A DNA stretch of 64,000 nt from Rubrivivax rivuli (GTDB lineage: Bacteria; Pseudomonadota; Gammaproteobacteria; Burkholderiales; Burkholderiaceae_C). The position numbers and the translations under genes were made by a program. Positions 32,261 through 42,952 of this stretch are shown here, in pieces. The notes under the pieces are model-generated. The model was not told where the DNA came from. It was given only the letters and a program-made list of their open reading frames with translations, and did no database searches. How positions within the stretch are numbered: the first letter of the stretch is position 1; each line of letters starts with the position of its first letter. Where the stretch lies: positions 124,001 to 188,000 of the forward strand of contig NZ_SACR01000001.1 of assembly GCF_004016505.1 (NCBI RefSeq), read 5' to 3'.

Positions 32261-33979
32261 TCAGCGCCTGAAAGGCCACCAAGACCGCGCCGGAGCGCTC
32301 GCGCCGCCTGAAGCGCGCGCCAGGATGACAGAGATATTATCCTTTCCCCCCGCATCATTGGCCGCGTCGATCAGCGCCTTCCCCCTTGTTTCCAGCGAGT
32401 CGTGCGCCAGCAACACCTGGGCAATGCCGGCGTCGTCCAGCATGTCGGACAGGCCGTCCGAGCACAGCAGGAACACATCGCCCGGCAACACGTCGTGCTG
32501 GTGGGTCTCCAGCAGCACCGAATCCTCCACGCCGACGGCACGCGTGACGAGGTTCTTGTTCGAAGAGAAGGCAGCCTGCTCGGGCGTGATGAGGCCGGCG
32601 TCGAGTTGCTCCTGCAGCAGTGAGTGGTCGCGCGTGACCTGCTGCAGCTTGCCTGCGCGCAGCCGGTAGCAGCGTGAATCGCCGACGTGGCCGAGCAGCA
32701 CGCGGTCATCTCGGAAGACAGCCACCACCAGCGTGGTGCCCATGCCCGCGTACTGCGGGTTGGAAGTCGAGGCGTTGAAGATGGCGCGGTTGGCGTTGTC
32801 CACGCAGATGTCCATTGCCCGGCGCACTTCGGCATCGCTGGCCTGCTTGCTGGCCTCACGCAGCCAGCGACCGAGCTCGGTGCGGATGAACGAAGTGGCC
32901 ATGCTGCTGGCCACCTCACCGGCGTTGTAGCCGCCCATGCCATCGGCCAGCACGGCCAGCGCGACGCCGTCGTCGGTGGCCACCGAATCCTCGTTGTTGC
33001 TGCGCGCCCGGCCGGGGTCCACCGCAGCAAAGAGTTCGATCGTCATGGGCACGGGGAAGGTCGGCGTCGCGCGGAGTGAAGTGCCCTGGGATTGTGCATC
33101 GGAACGCGGAGCCTGCTGCGCCCCCCCATGCCCGGGTTCAGGCCCCGGCAGCTGCACCATGACCGCCTGAAGCTCGGCCACCAGCAGCTCGCAGGAGGCC
33201 GGACGTTGAGAGGGCTGTTTGGCCAGCAGCCGTGCCACCAGCTCGGCCGTGGCCGCCGAGACGCCAGGCACCAGCGTTCGCAGGTCGGGGGCCGGCGTGG
33301 ACGCCACGTCGCGCAGCAGTTCACCCATCGAACTGGCTTCGTGCGGCAGGCGTCCACTCAACAGCTGGAACAGGATCACGCCCAGCGCGTAAAGATCGGT
33401 GGCAGGGGTGGGCGGATTGCCTGCCAGTTGCTCTGGCGCCATGTAAGCCGGTGTGCCCATCACGACACCAGTGCCGGTCTGCGCGGCGTCGGCGGCGCGG
33501 GCGATGCCGAAGTCGGCCAGCTTGACGACATTGCCCGGCAGATGCACCAGCACGTTCGCTGGCTTCAGGTCGCGGTGCATGACGCCGTGGCGGTGCGCGT
33601 GTGCCACGGCCGCCGCCATGCGGCTGGCCAAGGCCAGCACCAGCGCCTCCGGCAGCAGGCGGTTGTGGCTGGTGTAGCGGGACAGGTCGTCGCCCGGCAC
33701 CAACTCCATCGCCAGCCACGCGAGGCGGCCTTCGATCCCGGCGCCATGCACAGCCACGATGTCCGGATGCACGAGTCGCTGCGCGTTGCGCGCAGCCGCG
33801 ACGAATCCTTCTTTCCATCCGGCTGCGGCGTCGCCCGTTGGCACGGTCGACAACTTGAGGGCCACAGGGGGCCCGCCAGCACCTTCGGCCAGGTAGACCT
33901 CGCCGCTGGCGCCCCGCCCCAGCAGCCGCTGCAAGCGGAAGCCGGCGACCGTCTGGCCGAGGCGCCAGCCTTCTTGCAT
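32261..33979 (-). CDS. Ser/Thr protein kinase fused to PP2C-type phosphatase
   Basis: This is a 572-aa protein. Residues 12-275 form a Hanks-type kinase with the Gly loop GRGASGEV, ATP Lys42 (VALKLS), HRDLKPAN with catalytic Asp137, DFG at 156-158, and GTPAYMAPEQ; all key residues are present. A Pro/Gln/Ser linker (276-311) follows. Residues 312-560 form a PP2C phosphatase with RSNNED, LADGMGG (about 344-350), HVGDSRCY, LLCSDGLSDML and KDNISVIL; all metal ligands are present. No membrane segment is seen. An internal ATG (33046) lies at the linker/phosphatase junction. TerC is 10 bases upstream and the FHA gene 88 bases downstream. Confidence 0.93.
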   Translation of the reverse strand: MQEGWRLGQTVAGFRLQRLLGRGASGEVYLAEGAGGPPVALKLSTVPTGDAAAGWKEGFVAAARNAQRLVHPDIVAVHGAGIEGRLAWLAMELVPGDDLSRYTSHNRLLPEALVLALASRMAAAVAHAHRHGVMHRDLKPANVLVHLPGNVVKLADFGIARAADAAQTGTGVVMGTPAYMAPEQLAGNPPTPATDLYALGVILFQLLSGRLPHEASSMGELLRDVASTPAPDLRTLVPGVSAATAELVARLLAKQPSQRPASCELLVAELQAVMVQLPGPEPGHGGAQQAPRSDAQSQGTSLRATPTFPVPMTIELFAAVDPGRARSNNEDSVATDDGVALAVLADGMGGYNAGEVASSMATSFIRTELGRWLREASKQASDAEVRRAMDICVDNANRAIFNASTSNPQYAGMGTTLVVAVFRDDRVLLGHVGDSRCYRLRAGKLQQVTRDHSLLQEQLDAGLITPEQAAFSSNKNLVTRAVGVEDSVLLETHQHDVLPGDVFLLCSDGLSDMLDDAGIAQVLLAHDSLETRGKALIDAANDAGGKDNISVILARASGGASAPARSWWPFRR

Positions 33980-33989
33980 CAGAGGGCGG

Positions 33990-34721
33990 TCAGGCCGCAG
34001 CGCTGGCGCGCTTGCGCTTCACCAGCACGCCGATCGCCAGCACGAGCAGCGCACCCGCAACGCCGGCGCTGTACTTCACGCTGGCCACGACCTCAGGGAG
34101 CTTGCCTTCCACCAGCTCGCTGGCCAGAGGCATGTGGCCGACGATGGCCGGGTCGGTGACGGCCATCGTGCCGGCAATCCATCCCAGCAGCATGCCGCCG
34201 GCGGTGATGATCATCGGGAAGCGGTCCATGAGCTTGATCACGAGCTGGCTGCCCCAGACGATGATGGGAATGCTGACGACCAGGCCGAAGATCACCAGCG
34301 CCATCTGGTGCTCACCCGCGCTTTGCGCGGCGCCGGCGATGGCAATGACGTTGTCCACGCTCATCACGAGGTCGGCCACGATGATGGTCTTCACGGCGGC
34401 CCAGAGCTTGTCGGAGGCGTTGATGTCGCCATGGCCCTCTTCATCGGGCGCCAGCAGCTTGACGCCGATCCACACCAGCAGCGCCGCGCCCACCAGCTTG
34501 AGGAAAGGAATGGCCAGCAACGTCAGCGCGAAGAAGATCAGGATGACGCGCAGGACGATGGCGCCCGCGGTGCCCCAGATGATGCCCTTGGTGCGCTGCG
34601 CTGGCGGCAGCTTGCGGCAGGCCAGGGCAATGACCACGGCGTTGTCACCCCCGAGCAGGATGTCGATCATGATGATCTGGCCGACGGCGATCCAGAACGC
34701 GGGGTCAGTGAACATGTCCAT
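33990..34721 (-). CDS. TerC/YjbE-family integral membrane protein
   Basis: This 243-aa protein has seven hydrophobic segments. The family signatures are DILLGGDNAVVIALACRKLPP near the N terminus and LVMSVDNVIAIAGAA in the centre, with acidic residues in the membrane. TerC-family proteins are linked to metal ion (especially manganese) efflux or loading of exported enzymes, and to tellurite phenotypes; the substrate here is unknown. It sits between sucD and the kinase gene on the same strand, behind a strong hairpin that probably ends sucCD transcripts. Confidence 0.9.
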   Translation of the reverse strand: MDMFTDPAFWIAVGQIIMIDILLGGDNAVVIALACRKLPPAQRTKGIIWGTAGAIVLRVILIFFALTLLAIPFLKLVGAALLVWIGVKLLAPDEEGHGDINASDKLWAAVKTIIVADLVMSVDNVIAIAGAAQSAGEHQMALVIFGLVVSIPIIVWGSQLVIKLMDRFPMIITAGGMLLGWIAGTMAVTDPAIVGHMPLASELVEGKLPEVVASVKYSAGVAGALLVLAIGVLVKRKRASAAA

Positions 34722-34795
34722 GAGAGGGTGGGCGCTTTCAGCAGGGAAACGGTGGCGCGGGCGAAAAAGCCCAGCCCGGATAGGCCCAAAAGTGT

Positions 34796-34820
34796 AGTCG
34801 GCGCCCCAGGGGCGCCGACT
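34796..34820 (-). terminator. Strong hairpin between sucD and terC, likely sucCD terminator
   Basis: A perfect 10-bp stem AGTCGGCGCC / GGCGCCGACT has a 5-base loop whose own ends can pair. On the minus strand it is followed by ACACTTTTGGG, a short T-rich tract. It lies 45 bases past the sucD stop and acts with the second hairpin at 34842-34860. Confidence 0.65.
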
Positions 34821-34841
34821 GTGGAAATTACGACCGCCCGC

Positions 34842-34860
34842 GCGGGCCGCCGAGGCCCGC
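34842..34860 (-). terminator. Second hairpin directly after sucD
   Basis: A 7-bp stem GCGGGCC / GGCCCGC with a 5-base loop lies 4 bases past the sucD stop codon. There is no T tract, so it is more likely an mRNA 3'-end protector or a Rho-assisted pause than a complete terminator. Confidence 0.4.
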
Positions 34861-34864
34861 TAGA

Positions 34865-35758
34865 TCAGAGCAAGGCCTTGAGCAGGCGCGCCATCTCGCT
34901 GGGGTTGCGCGTGACGGTGAAGCCGCACTCTTCCATGATGGCGAGCTTGGCATCGGCGGTGTCGGCACCGCCACTGATCAGCGCGCCAGCGTGGCCCATG
35001 CGCTTGCCGGGAGGCGCGGTCACGCCCGCGATGAAGCCCACCACCGGCTTCTTCATGTTCGCCTTCACCCAGCGGGCGGCGTCGGCTTCGTCAGGGCCGC
35101 CGATCTCGCCGATCATGATGACGGCGTCGGTGTCCGGGTCGTCGTTGAAGGCCTTCATCACGTCGATGTGCTTGAGGCCGTTGATAGGGTCGCCGCCGAT
35201 GCCGACCGCGCTGCTCTGGCCCAGGCCGATCTCGGTGAGCTGCGCCACGGCTTCATAGGTGAGCGTGCCCGAGCGGCTGACGACACCGATGCGACCCTTG
35301 CGGTGGATGTGGCCCGGCATGATGCCGATCTTGATCTCTTCAGGCGTGATCAGGCCGGGGCAGTTCGGGCCCAGCAGCAGCGTCTTCTTGCCGCCGGCCG
35401 CTTCCTTGGCCTTCATCTTGTTGCGCACATCCAGCATGTCGCGCACGGGGATGCCTTCGGTGATGCAGATGGCCAGGTCGAGGTCGGCTTCCACGGCTTC
35501 CCAGATGGCAGCTGCCGCGCCGGCGGGCGGCACGTAGATCACGCTGACGGTGGCGCCGGTCTCGCTCTTGGCTTCCTTGACGCTGGCGTAGATGGGGATG
35601 TCGCTGAACTTCTCGCCGGCCTTCTTCGGGTTCACGCCAGCCACGAACGCAGCCTTGCCGTTGGCATAGGCCTGGCAGCCCAGGGTGTGGAACTGGCCGG
35701 TCTTGCCGGTGATGCCTTGCGTGATGACGCGGGTGTCTTTGTTGATGAAGATGGACAT
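34865..35758 (-). CDS. sucD: Succinyl-CoA synthetase alpha subunit
   Basis: This 297-aa subunit has the CoA-binding Rossmann fold ([24 protein letters not shown]) and the ligase segment with the phosphohistidine loop [20 protein letters not shown] and [14 protein letters not shown] are as expected. With SucC it makes ATP or GTP from succinyl-CoA in the TCA cycle. GGAG lies at proper spacing before the ATG, and the gene starts 15 bases after sucC. Confidence 0.97.
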   Translation of the reverse strand: MSIFINKDTRVITQGITGKTGQFHTLGCQAYANGKAAFVAGVNPKKAGEKFSDIPIYASVKEAKSETGATVSVIYVPPAGAAAAIWEAVEADLDLAICITEGIPVRDMLDVRNKMKAKEAAGGKKTLLLGPNCPGLITPEEIKIGIMPGHIHRKGRIGVVSRSGTLTYEAVAQLTEIGLGQSSAVGIGGDPINGLKHIDVMKAFNDDPDTDAVIMIGEIGGPDEADAARWVKANMKKPVVGFIAGVTAPPGKRMGHAGALISGGADTADAKLAIMEECGFTVTRNPSEMARLLKALL

Positions 35759-35773
35759 GTCTTGTTCTCCGGG

Positions 35774-36934
<1,161 letters not shown>

Positions 36935-36979
36935 CGGGAGGGCTCCTCTTCGCTCGTGCGGTGTGTCGTCGGGAATGGG

Positions 36980-37540
36980 TCAGGCGCTGGGTGCGGCTTG
37001 CGCCCAGCGGGGATAGAAACGGGCCACCACGGCGCCATTGCTGCGCAATGCGTGACAGCGGTCGATCTGGAAGGGCCGGCTGGCGCCCTCGGTGTCACCG
37101 CGGGTGTCGATCACTTCGCCCGCGAAAGCCTGCACCACCGCGGTAGGCAGCACCTGCGCCAGCTCGGTGATGTGGGTGCAGCCCAGCACACCGCCCACGC
37201 GTTCGCGCAGGCGCAGGCGGAAGTGGTCCATGAGGTTCAGGCCAGCCAGGCGCGCGTAGATGTCGCCGTGGTCGTTGCACTGGCCCGTGTAAGGCATCCA
37301 GCGGGTCTCGGAGCCGGCCTCGAGGATGTCGAGCTTCTCGTTCACCACCAGGCGCAGCAGCATGTCGTGGATGGGCACGCCAGCGGGCCGGGGACCGCTG
37401 CCAAGCTGCGTCGTGCGGGTCTTGGTGTCGGTGAGCGTGGCATCCACTTCCCACAAGCCATCACCACGCGCATACACCTGCACGTCGATCTGACGGCGGT
37501 GCTTCAGCTGGCGTTGGGCCGCCGCTTGCGGAAGGGTCAT
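36980..37540 (-). CDS. DUF2889 domain protein
   Basis: This 186-aa protein contains QLKHRRQIDVQVYARGDGLWEVDATLTDTKT, DMLLRLVVNEKLDILEAGSETRWMPY and HFRLRLRERVGGVLGCTHITEL, which match the DUF2889 family. The function is unknown. The family is commonly found next to recX/recA and sucC in Burkholderiales, so the location is conserved rather than special. It contains a possible metal- or thiol-relevant CTH motif and no signal peptide. Confidence 0.85.
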   Translation of the reverse strand: MTLPQAAAQRQLKHRRQIDVQVYARGDGLWEVDATLTDTKTRTTQLGSGPRPAGVPIHDMLLRLVVNEKLDILEAGSETRWMPYTGQCNDHGDIYARLAGLNLMDHFRLRLRERVGGVLGCTHITELAQVLPTAVVQAFAGEVIDTRGDTEGASRPFQIDRCHALRSNGAVVARFYPRWAQAAPSA

Positions 37541-37639
37541 GGGGGGACTTCGGAGGCAGACGCTGCAGGGCGCTGGGGCAGCGCGGCGGCGAATTTAGCA
37601 TGTGGCGCTGCAGCAAAAACTTACAGCGAAGCCCGAAGT

Positions 37640-37651
37640 GCACGATCGTGC
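37640..37651. repeat. Perfect 12-bp palindrome between recX and the DUF2889 gene
   Basis: GCACGATCGTGC is fully self-complementary and lies in the 131-base gap downstream of recX and upstream of the DUF2889 gene. It could be an operator for the DUF2889-sucCD transcript or part of a recX 3' structure. Nothing else in the gap is distinctive. Confidence 0.4.
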
Positions 37652-37671
37652 GGGAAGAAAGTGCGCGGGAA

Positions 37672-38148
37672 TCAGCCCTCGGTCTCGTCACCACCGCCGC
37701 GCACCACGCGCTGGATGACATCGCCCTCGAAGCCGCGGCCGGCGAGGAAGCGCATCTGCTTCGCGCGCTCGGTGGCGTCGGCGGGCGGCTCGCCGAAACG
37801 CCGCCGCCAGACCTCCAGCGCGCGCTCGTACTCGGTGGCCCGGGCCTGCTGCAGCGTGCTGGCCACCAGCGCCGGCGCGAGGCCCTTGTGCTGCAAGATC
37901 TGCTTGAGGCGCCGCACACCATGTCGGCGACCCTGGCCCTGGAGCACGGACTCGGCCGTGCGCACTTCGCTCAGCAGCCCCTTGGCAGCCAGCTCGTCCA
38001 GCGCAGCGGCGATTTGTGCGGCTGCGGTGACGTCCTCGGTGTCTTGCACGAACCGACCGAGCTTGCGCTCCAGCTCGGCACGCGAGTGCTCGCGCTGCGC
38101 CAAGTGGCGCAGCGCGCGGCCCTTGACCGACAGCGCGCCGAAGCCCAC
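37672..38148 (-). CDS. recX: Regulatory protein RecX
   Basis: This 158-aa RecX has three helical repeats: ALRHLAQREHSRAELERKLGR, ALDELAAKGLLSEVRTAESVL with RRHGVRRLKQILQHKGL, and ALEVWRRRFGEPPAD...MRFLAGRGFEGDVIQRVV. It binds RecA filaments and limits recombinase activity. The start is a GTG 20 bases after recA, so the two are cotranscribed and RecX is coinduced with RecA. Confidence 0.93.
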   Translation of the reverse strand: MGFGALSVKGRALRHLAQREHSRAELERKLGRFVQDTEDVTAAAQIAAALDELAAKGLLSEVRTAESVLQGQGRRHGVRRLKQILQHKGLAPALVASTLQQARATEYERALEVWRRRFGEPPADATERAKQMRFLAGRGFEGDVIQRVVRGGGDETEG

Positions 38149-38168
38149 CGCGGGCCGCCGCCCGTGCC

Positions 38169-39206
<1,038 letters not shown>

Positions 39207-39231
39207 GCTGGGTTCTCCTCGGTTGGCAGCG

Positions 39232-39237
39232 ATTATG
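39232..39237 (-). promoter_or_regulatory. Candidate -10 element of recA
   Basis: CATAAT on the minus strand lies 25 bases before the recA ATG, just downstream of the LexA box. The LexA box covers the expected -35 position. Confidence 0.5.
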
Positions 39238-39246
39238 CCGCGAAGA

Positions 39247-39262
39247 CTGGATATGCGTACAG
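39247..39262 (-). promoter_or_regulatory. LexA (SOS) box of recA
   Basis: On the minus strand the sequence is CTGT-ACGCATAT-CCAG, against the proteobacterial consensus CTGT-N8-ACAG; only one position of the outer arms deviates. It lies about 40 bases upstream of the recA start codon, over the likely -35 region, as expected for LexA repression. Confidence 0.75.
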
Positions 39263-39345
39263 TCCTTTTGGGGTAACCCCGTGGGGGCACCCGGCCGAGG
39301 GAACCGCAGCATAGACGCTGATCAAGGCGGGGCCCGACGGCCTGC

Positions 39346-39351
39346 CTAGAA
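39346..39351 (+). promoter_or_regulatory. Candidate -10 element of the two-component operon
   Basis: TAGAAT, preceded by GCC, lies 66 bases before the response regulator ATG in the divergent gap with recA. No good -35 is visible. An inverted repeat GGCACG / CGTGCC (39384-39400) lies between it and the ribosome site AAAGGAG. Confidence 0.4.
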
Positions 39352-39417
39352 TTTCCGGACCGCCGGGCACGCTGCCGGCCACAGGCACGGTTCACGTGCC
39401 GCAAAGGAGACAGGCTC

Positions 39418-40089
39418 ATGCGCATCCTCATTGCCGAAGACGACCAGGTGTTGGCCGACGGCCTCTTGCGTTCGTTGCGGGCCGGGGGCTACGCGGTGGA
39501 CCAGGTGGGCACGGGCAGCGAAGCCGATGCCGCCATCGCCGGGCACGAGTTCGACCTCGTGATCCTCGATCTGGGCCTGCCCAAGATGCACGGCTTCGAA
39601 GTGCTGCGCAAGATGCGCGCGCGCGGCAGCAGCGTGCCAGTGCTCATCCTCACAGCGGCCGACAGCGTGGAGCAGCGCGTCAAGGGCCTGGACCTGGGCG
39701 CCGACGACTACATGGCCAAGCCCTTCTCGCTGCAGGAGCTGGAGGCGCGGGTGCGCGCGCTCACGCGCCGCGGCCTGGGCACCGCCAGCAGCGTGCTCAA
39801 GCACGGCCCGCTGACCTTCGACGCCACCGGCCGCGTGGCCTACCTCAACGACCAGATGGTCGAACTGAGCGCGCGTGAACTCAGCCTGCTGGAGGTGCTG
39901 CTGCAGCGCGCCGGCCGGCTGGTCAGCAAGGACCAGCTGGTGGAGCGCCTGTGCGAGTGGGGCGAAGAGGTCAGCAACAACGCCATCGAGGTGTACATCC
40001 ACCGCCTGCGCAAGAAGATCGAGCAGGGGCCGGTGCGCATCGCCACCGTGCGAGGCCTGGGCTACTGCCTGGAAAAGATCGCGGCCTGA
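39418..40089 (+). CDS. OmpR-family response regulator (TctD/QseB-like)
   Basis: This 223-aa protein has a receiver domain ([17 protein letters not shown]; phospho-acceptor Asp in [14 protein letters not shown]; Lys in DDYMAKPFS) and a C-terminal winged helix ([61 protein letters not shown]). It is a DNA-binding activator or repressor, phosphorylated by the kinase encoded one base downstream. AAAGGAGA gives a strong ribosome site. Target genes are unknown; the kinase type suggests sensing of a small organic acid or metal. Confidence 0.94.
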   Translation: MRILIAEDDQVLADGLLRSLRAGGYAVDQVGTGSEADAAIAGHEFDLVILDLGLPKMHGFEVLRKMRARGSSVPVLILTAADSVEQRVKGLDLGADDYMAKPFSLQELEARVRALTRRGLGTASSVLKHGPLTFDATGRVAYLNDQMVELSARELSLLEVLLQRAGRLVSKDQLVERLCEWGEEVSNNAIEVYIHRLRKKIEQGPVRIATVRGLGYCLEKIAA

Positions 40090-40090
40090 C

Positions 40091-41737
40091 TTGGCCGAAG
40101 CCGCCCCGCCCGCCACCAGCACCGCTGCGCTCGAAGCGCGGCCGGCGGCCACTCCGGCCACAGCCCCCTACCGCGAACAGCGCTCGCTGTTCGGCGAAAT
40201 CCTCGACTGGATGCTGGCGCCGCTGCTGCTGCTGTGGTCCATGAGCCTGGGCTTGACCTGGGTGGTGGCGCAGTCCATCGCCGCCCGCCCCTACGACCGC
40301 GAACTGGCCGATGCCGCGCGCGCCCTGGCCCGCCAGGCCACGGTGCAGACCTCCACCGTCGACCTGCCAGTGGGCAGCGTGCGGGCCGAGCTGGAGCGTG
40401 CAGCCGCCACGCTCAAGCGCGATGACGACGACGACCGCAGCTACTACCAGGTGCTGGGCCGCCGCGGCGAACTGCTGGCCGGCGAGGCCGCGCTGGCCGT
40501 GCCCACCGAGCCCGGCGGCGAGACCACCCCGATGCCGGAAGGTGGCGTGCGCTTCCGTGACGACACCATCGGCGACGAACCTGTGCGCGTGGCCTACCTC
40601 TGGCTGCCACCCGCGCCTGGCGACACGCGCAGCGAAGCGCTGGTGCAGGTGGCCGAGACCCTGGGCAAACGCAGCAAGCTGGCCACCGAGATCATCAAGG
40701 GCGTGATCCTGCCGCAGTTCGTGATCCTGCCGCTGGCGGTGCTGCTGGTGTGGTTCGCCCTCACCCGCGGCATCCGCCCCCTGGCCGAGTTGCAGCAGCG
40801 CATACGCAGGCGCGAAAGCACCGATCTGTCTCCCATTCCCGATGGCGACGTGCCCGACGAGGTGGCGCCCCTGGTGGGCGCGATCAACGACCTGCTGCAG
40901 CGACTGGACAAGACCATCGCCACGCAGCGCCACTTCCTCGCCGACGCGGCGCACCAGCTGAAGACGCCGCTGGCCGGCCTGCGCATGCAGGCGGAACTGG
41001 CCGCGCGCGAGATCGACAGCGGTCGCGGCGACCCGGCCTCGATGAAGCACACGTTGCGCCAGATCGCGCTGAGCACGCAGCGCGCAGCGCACATGGTCAA
41101 CCAGTTGCTGGCCATGGCGCGCGCCGAAGACACCGGCCAGGCGGCGCGCCACCAGGACGTGGACCTCGCGGCCATCACGCGCGCCGTGGTGCGCGACTTC
41201 GTGCCGCGCGCCATCGAGCGGCGCATCGACCTCGGCTATGAAGGCCCGGCCGACACCAGCGGCGACCGCGACACCCGACCGGTCTCCACCCGCCTGCGCG
41301 CAGAACCGGTGCTGCTGAGCGAGATGGTGCGCAACCTCGTCGACAACGCGCTGCAGTACACACCGCAGGGGGGCACCGTCACGGCGCGCGTGCTCACCGA
41401 CCCCTTCGGCCAGGTGGTGGTGCTGCAGGTGGAAGACACAGGCCCCGGCATTGCGCCGGGCGAGCGCGAAGCGATCTTCCGGCCCTTCTACCGCGCCCTG
41501 GGCACGCAGGTGGATGGCAGCGGCCTGGGCCTGGCCATCGTCGCCGAGGTGGCGCAGCGCCACGGCGCCGACATCACCGTCACCGACGCCCGCCCGCGCC
41601 CCAGCATGGGCGGCGCGCCAGGCACCACGCCTGGCGCGTTGTTCACGGTGCGCTTCCCTCTGGCGGCGACGAATGCTTCGGACCCAGCTTCCCGCGGCGG
41701 AACCGGCGCTGCCGGGCCGCTCGCGGACGGCCCCTAG
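40091..41737 (+). CDS. Sensor histidine kinase with 2CSK_N domain (TctE-like)
   Basis: This protein is about 548 aa. Two membrane segments (LAPLLLLWSMSLGLTWVVA and FVILPLAVLLVWFALTRG) bracket a periplasmic domain of about 130 residues containing the 2CSK_N pattern (PYDRELADAARALARQ, DDRSYYQVLGRRGELLAGE). HAMP, HisKA (ADAAHQLKTPLAGLRMQAEL, with the phospho-accepting His) and HATPase (NLVDNALQYTPQGG, DTGPGIAPGERE, GSGLGLAIV) domains follow. The start is taken as the TTG one base after the regulator stop; an ATG at 40211 would cut into the first membrane segment. The C-terminal tail is low-complexity Gly/Ala. Confidence 0.9.
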   Translation: MAEAAPPATSTAALEARPAATPATAPYREQRSLFGEILDWMLAPLLLLWSMSLGLTWVVAQSIAARPYDRELADAARALARQATVQTSTVDLPVGSVRAELERAAATLKRDDDDDRSYYQVLGRRGELLAGEAALAVPTEPGGETTPMPEGGVRFRDDTIGDEPVRVAYLWLPPAPGDTRSEALVQVAETLGKRSKLATEIIKGVILPQFVILPLAVLLVWFALTRGIRPLAELQQRIRRRESTDLSPIPDGDVPDEVAPLVGAINDLLQRLDKTIATQRHFLADAAHQLKTPLAGLRMQAELAAREIDSGRGDPASMKHTLRQIALSTQRAAHMVNQLLAMARAEDTGQAARHQDVDLAAITRAVVRDFVPRAIERRIDLGYEGPADTSGDRDTRPVSTRLRAEPVLLSEMVRNLVDNALQYTPQGGTVTARVLTDPFGQVVVLQVEDTGPGIAPGEREAIFRPFYRALGTQVDGSGLGLAIVAEVAQRHGADITVTDARPRPSMGGAPGTTPGALFTVRFPLAATNASDPASRGGTGAAGPLADGP

Positions 41738-41751
41738 GCCAAGCAGGGGCC
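41729..41751. terminator. Candidate bidirectional terminator between the kinase and rodA
   Basis: A 7-bp stem GGCCCCT / AGGGGCC with a 9-base loop overlaps the kinase stop codon and sits in the convergent gap with rodA. There is no T tract in either direction, so this is a weak call. Confidence 0.35.
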
Positions 41752-41794
41752 CTCGTCAGGGTCGGGGTGGCGAGCGCCAGCGAGCCTGGGGGCT

Positions 41795-42952
41795 TCAGCT
41801 CTGCATCAGGCGGCGGCTGCGGGCGATGGACATCAGGATGCCCAGCCCCAGCCCCAGCGAGACCATGGCCGTACCGCCATAGCTGACGAAGGGCAAGGGC
41901 ACGCCCACCACGGGCAGGATGCCGCTGACCATGCCCATGTTGACGAAGGCGTAGGTGAAGAAGCTCAAGCTCACCGCGCCGGCCAGCAGCCGCGTGAAGA
42001 CGGTGGGCGCCTCCGCCGCGATCATCAAGCCACGGAAGATCAGGAAGGTGAAGGCCGCCAACAGGATCAGCACGCCCGCCAGGCCGAACTCTTCACTGAA
42101 CGCCGCAAAGATGAAGTCGGTGGTGCGTTCGGGGATGAACTCGAGGTGCGTCTGCGTACCCTGCATGAAGCCCTTGCCACCGAGCCCGCCAGAGCCGATC
42201 GCGATCATGCCCTGGATGATGTGGAAGCCCTTGCCCAGCGGATCGCGCGTGGGGTCGAGCAGCGTGCAGACGCGGTTGCGCTGGTACTCGCGCAGCACCG
42301 GCCATTCCACGCCGGGCTGGCAGATGGTGTCGCCCGTCAGCACGATGGCCAGCAGACCCAGGGCGCCGACCACCAGCGCCGGGATCACCAGCTTCCAGCT
42401 CAGGCCGGCGAAGAACATCACGTAAAGGCCGCTGCCCAGGATCAGCAGCGAGGTGCCCAGGTCGGGCTGCTTGGCCACGATCAGCACCGGCACCCCCACC
42501 AGCAGGCCCGCGATGACGAAATCGGGCACGCGGAGCTGGCCTTCGCGCTTCTGGAACCACCACGCCATCATCAGCGGCATCGCGATCTTCATGATCTCGC
42601 TGGGCTGGATGACCATGAAGCCGATGTTCAGCCAGCGCTCGGCGCCCTTGCGCGTGATGCCGAACATGGCCGTGGCCACCAGCAGCACCAGCCCCGCCAC
42701 GTACAGCGGCACCGCCAGCTGCTGCAGCTTCTGCGGCGGCACCTGGGCCACCACGAACAGCACCGCCAGCGCCAGCAGCATGTTGCGGCCGTGGTCGACG
42801 AAACGCGTGCCGTGGTCGTAGCCCGCGGAGTACATGGCCACCAGGCCGATGGCGGCCAGCAGCGCAATCGCCACGGCCAGCGCCGCGTCGAAGCCGCTGA
42901 ACACCCGGCGCAGCAACAGCCAGGGCGAGGGGCGTTGGAAGACGGCGTTCAT
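41795..42952 (-). CDS. rodA: Peptidoglycan glycosyltransferase RodA (SEDS family)
   Basis: This 385-aa polytopic SEDS protein has about ten membrane segments. Signatures are GLVAMYSAGYDHG, ITRKGAERWLNIGFMVIQPSEIMKIAMPL, and the periplasmic loop with HIIQGMIAIGSGGLGGKG and LEFIPERTTDFIFAAFSEEFG. It polymerises glycan strands of the lateral wall with PBP2. The gene overlaps mrdA by ATGA and is the last of the mre operon. Confidence 0.95.
   Translation of the reverse strand: MNAVFQRPSPWLLLRRVFSGFDAALAVAIALLAAIGLVAMYSAGYDHGTRFVDHGRNMLLALAVLFVVAQVPPQKLQQLAVPLYVAGLVLLVATAMFGITRKGAERWLNIGFMVIQPSEIMKIAMPLMMAWWFQKREGQLRVPDFVIAGLLVGVPVLIVAKQPDLGTSLLILGSGLYVMFFAGLSWKLVIPALVVGALGLLAIVLTGDTICQPGVEWPVLREYQRNRVCTLLDPTRDPLGKGFHIIQGMIAIGSGGLGGKGFMQGTQTHLEFIPERTTDFIFAAFSEEFGLAGVLILLAAFTFLIFRGLMIAAEAPTVFTRLLAGAVSLSFFTYAFVNMGMVSGILPVVGVPLPFVSYGGTAMVSLGLGLGILMSIARSRRLMQS

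Noticed and set aside
31462..34721. Type VI secretion regulatory module (PpkA/PppA/Fha)
   Set aside because: Kinase, phosphatase and FHA genes are present, but no structural type VI gene lies in the window and the kinase has no membrane segment.
41729..41751. Firm Rho-independent terminator between the sensor kinase and rodA
   Set aside because: The stem is short with a 9-base loop and no T tract, so it is listed only as a weak candidate.
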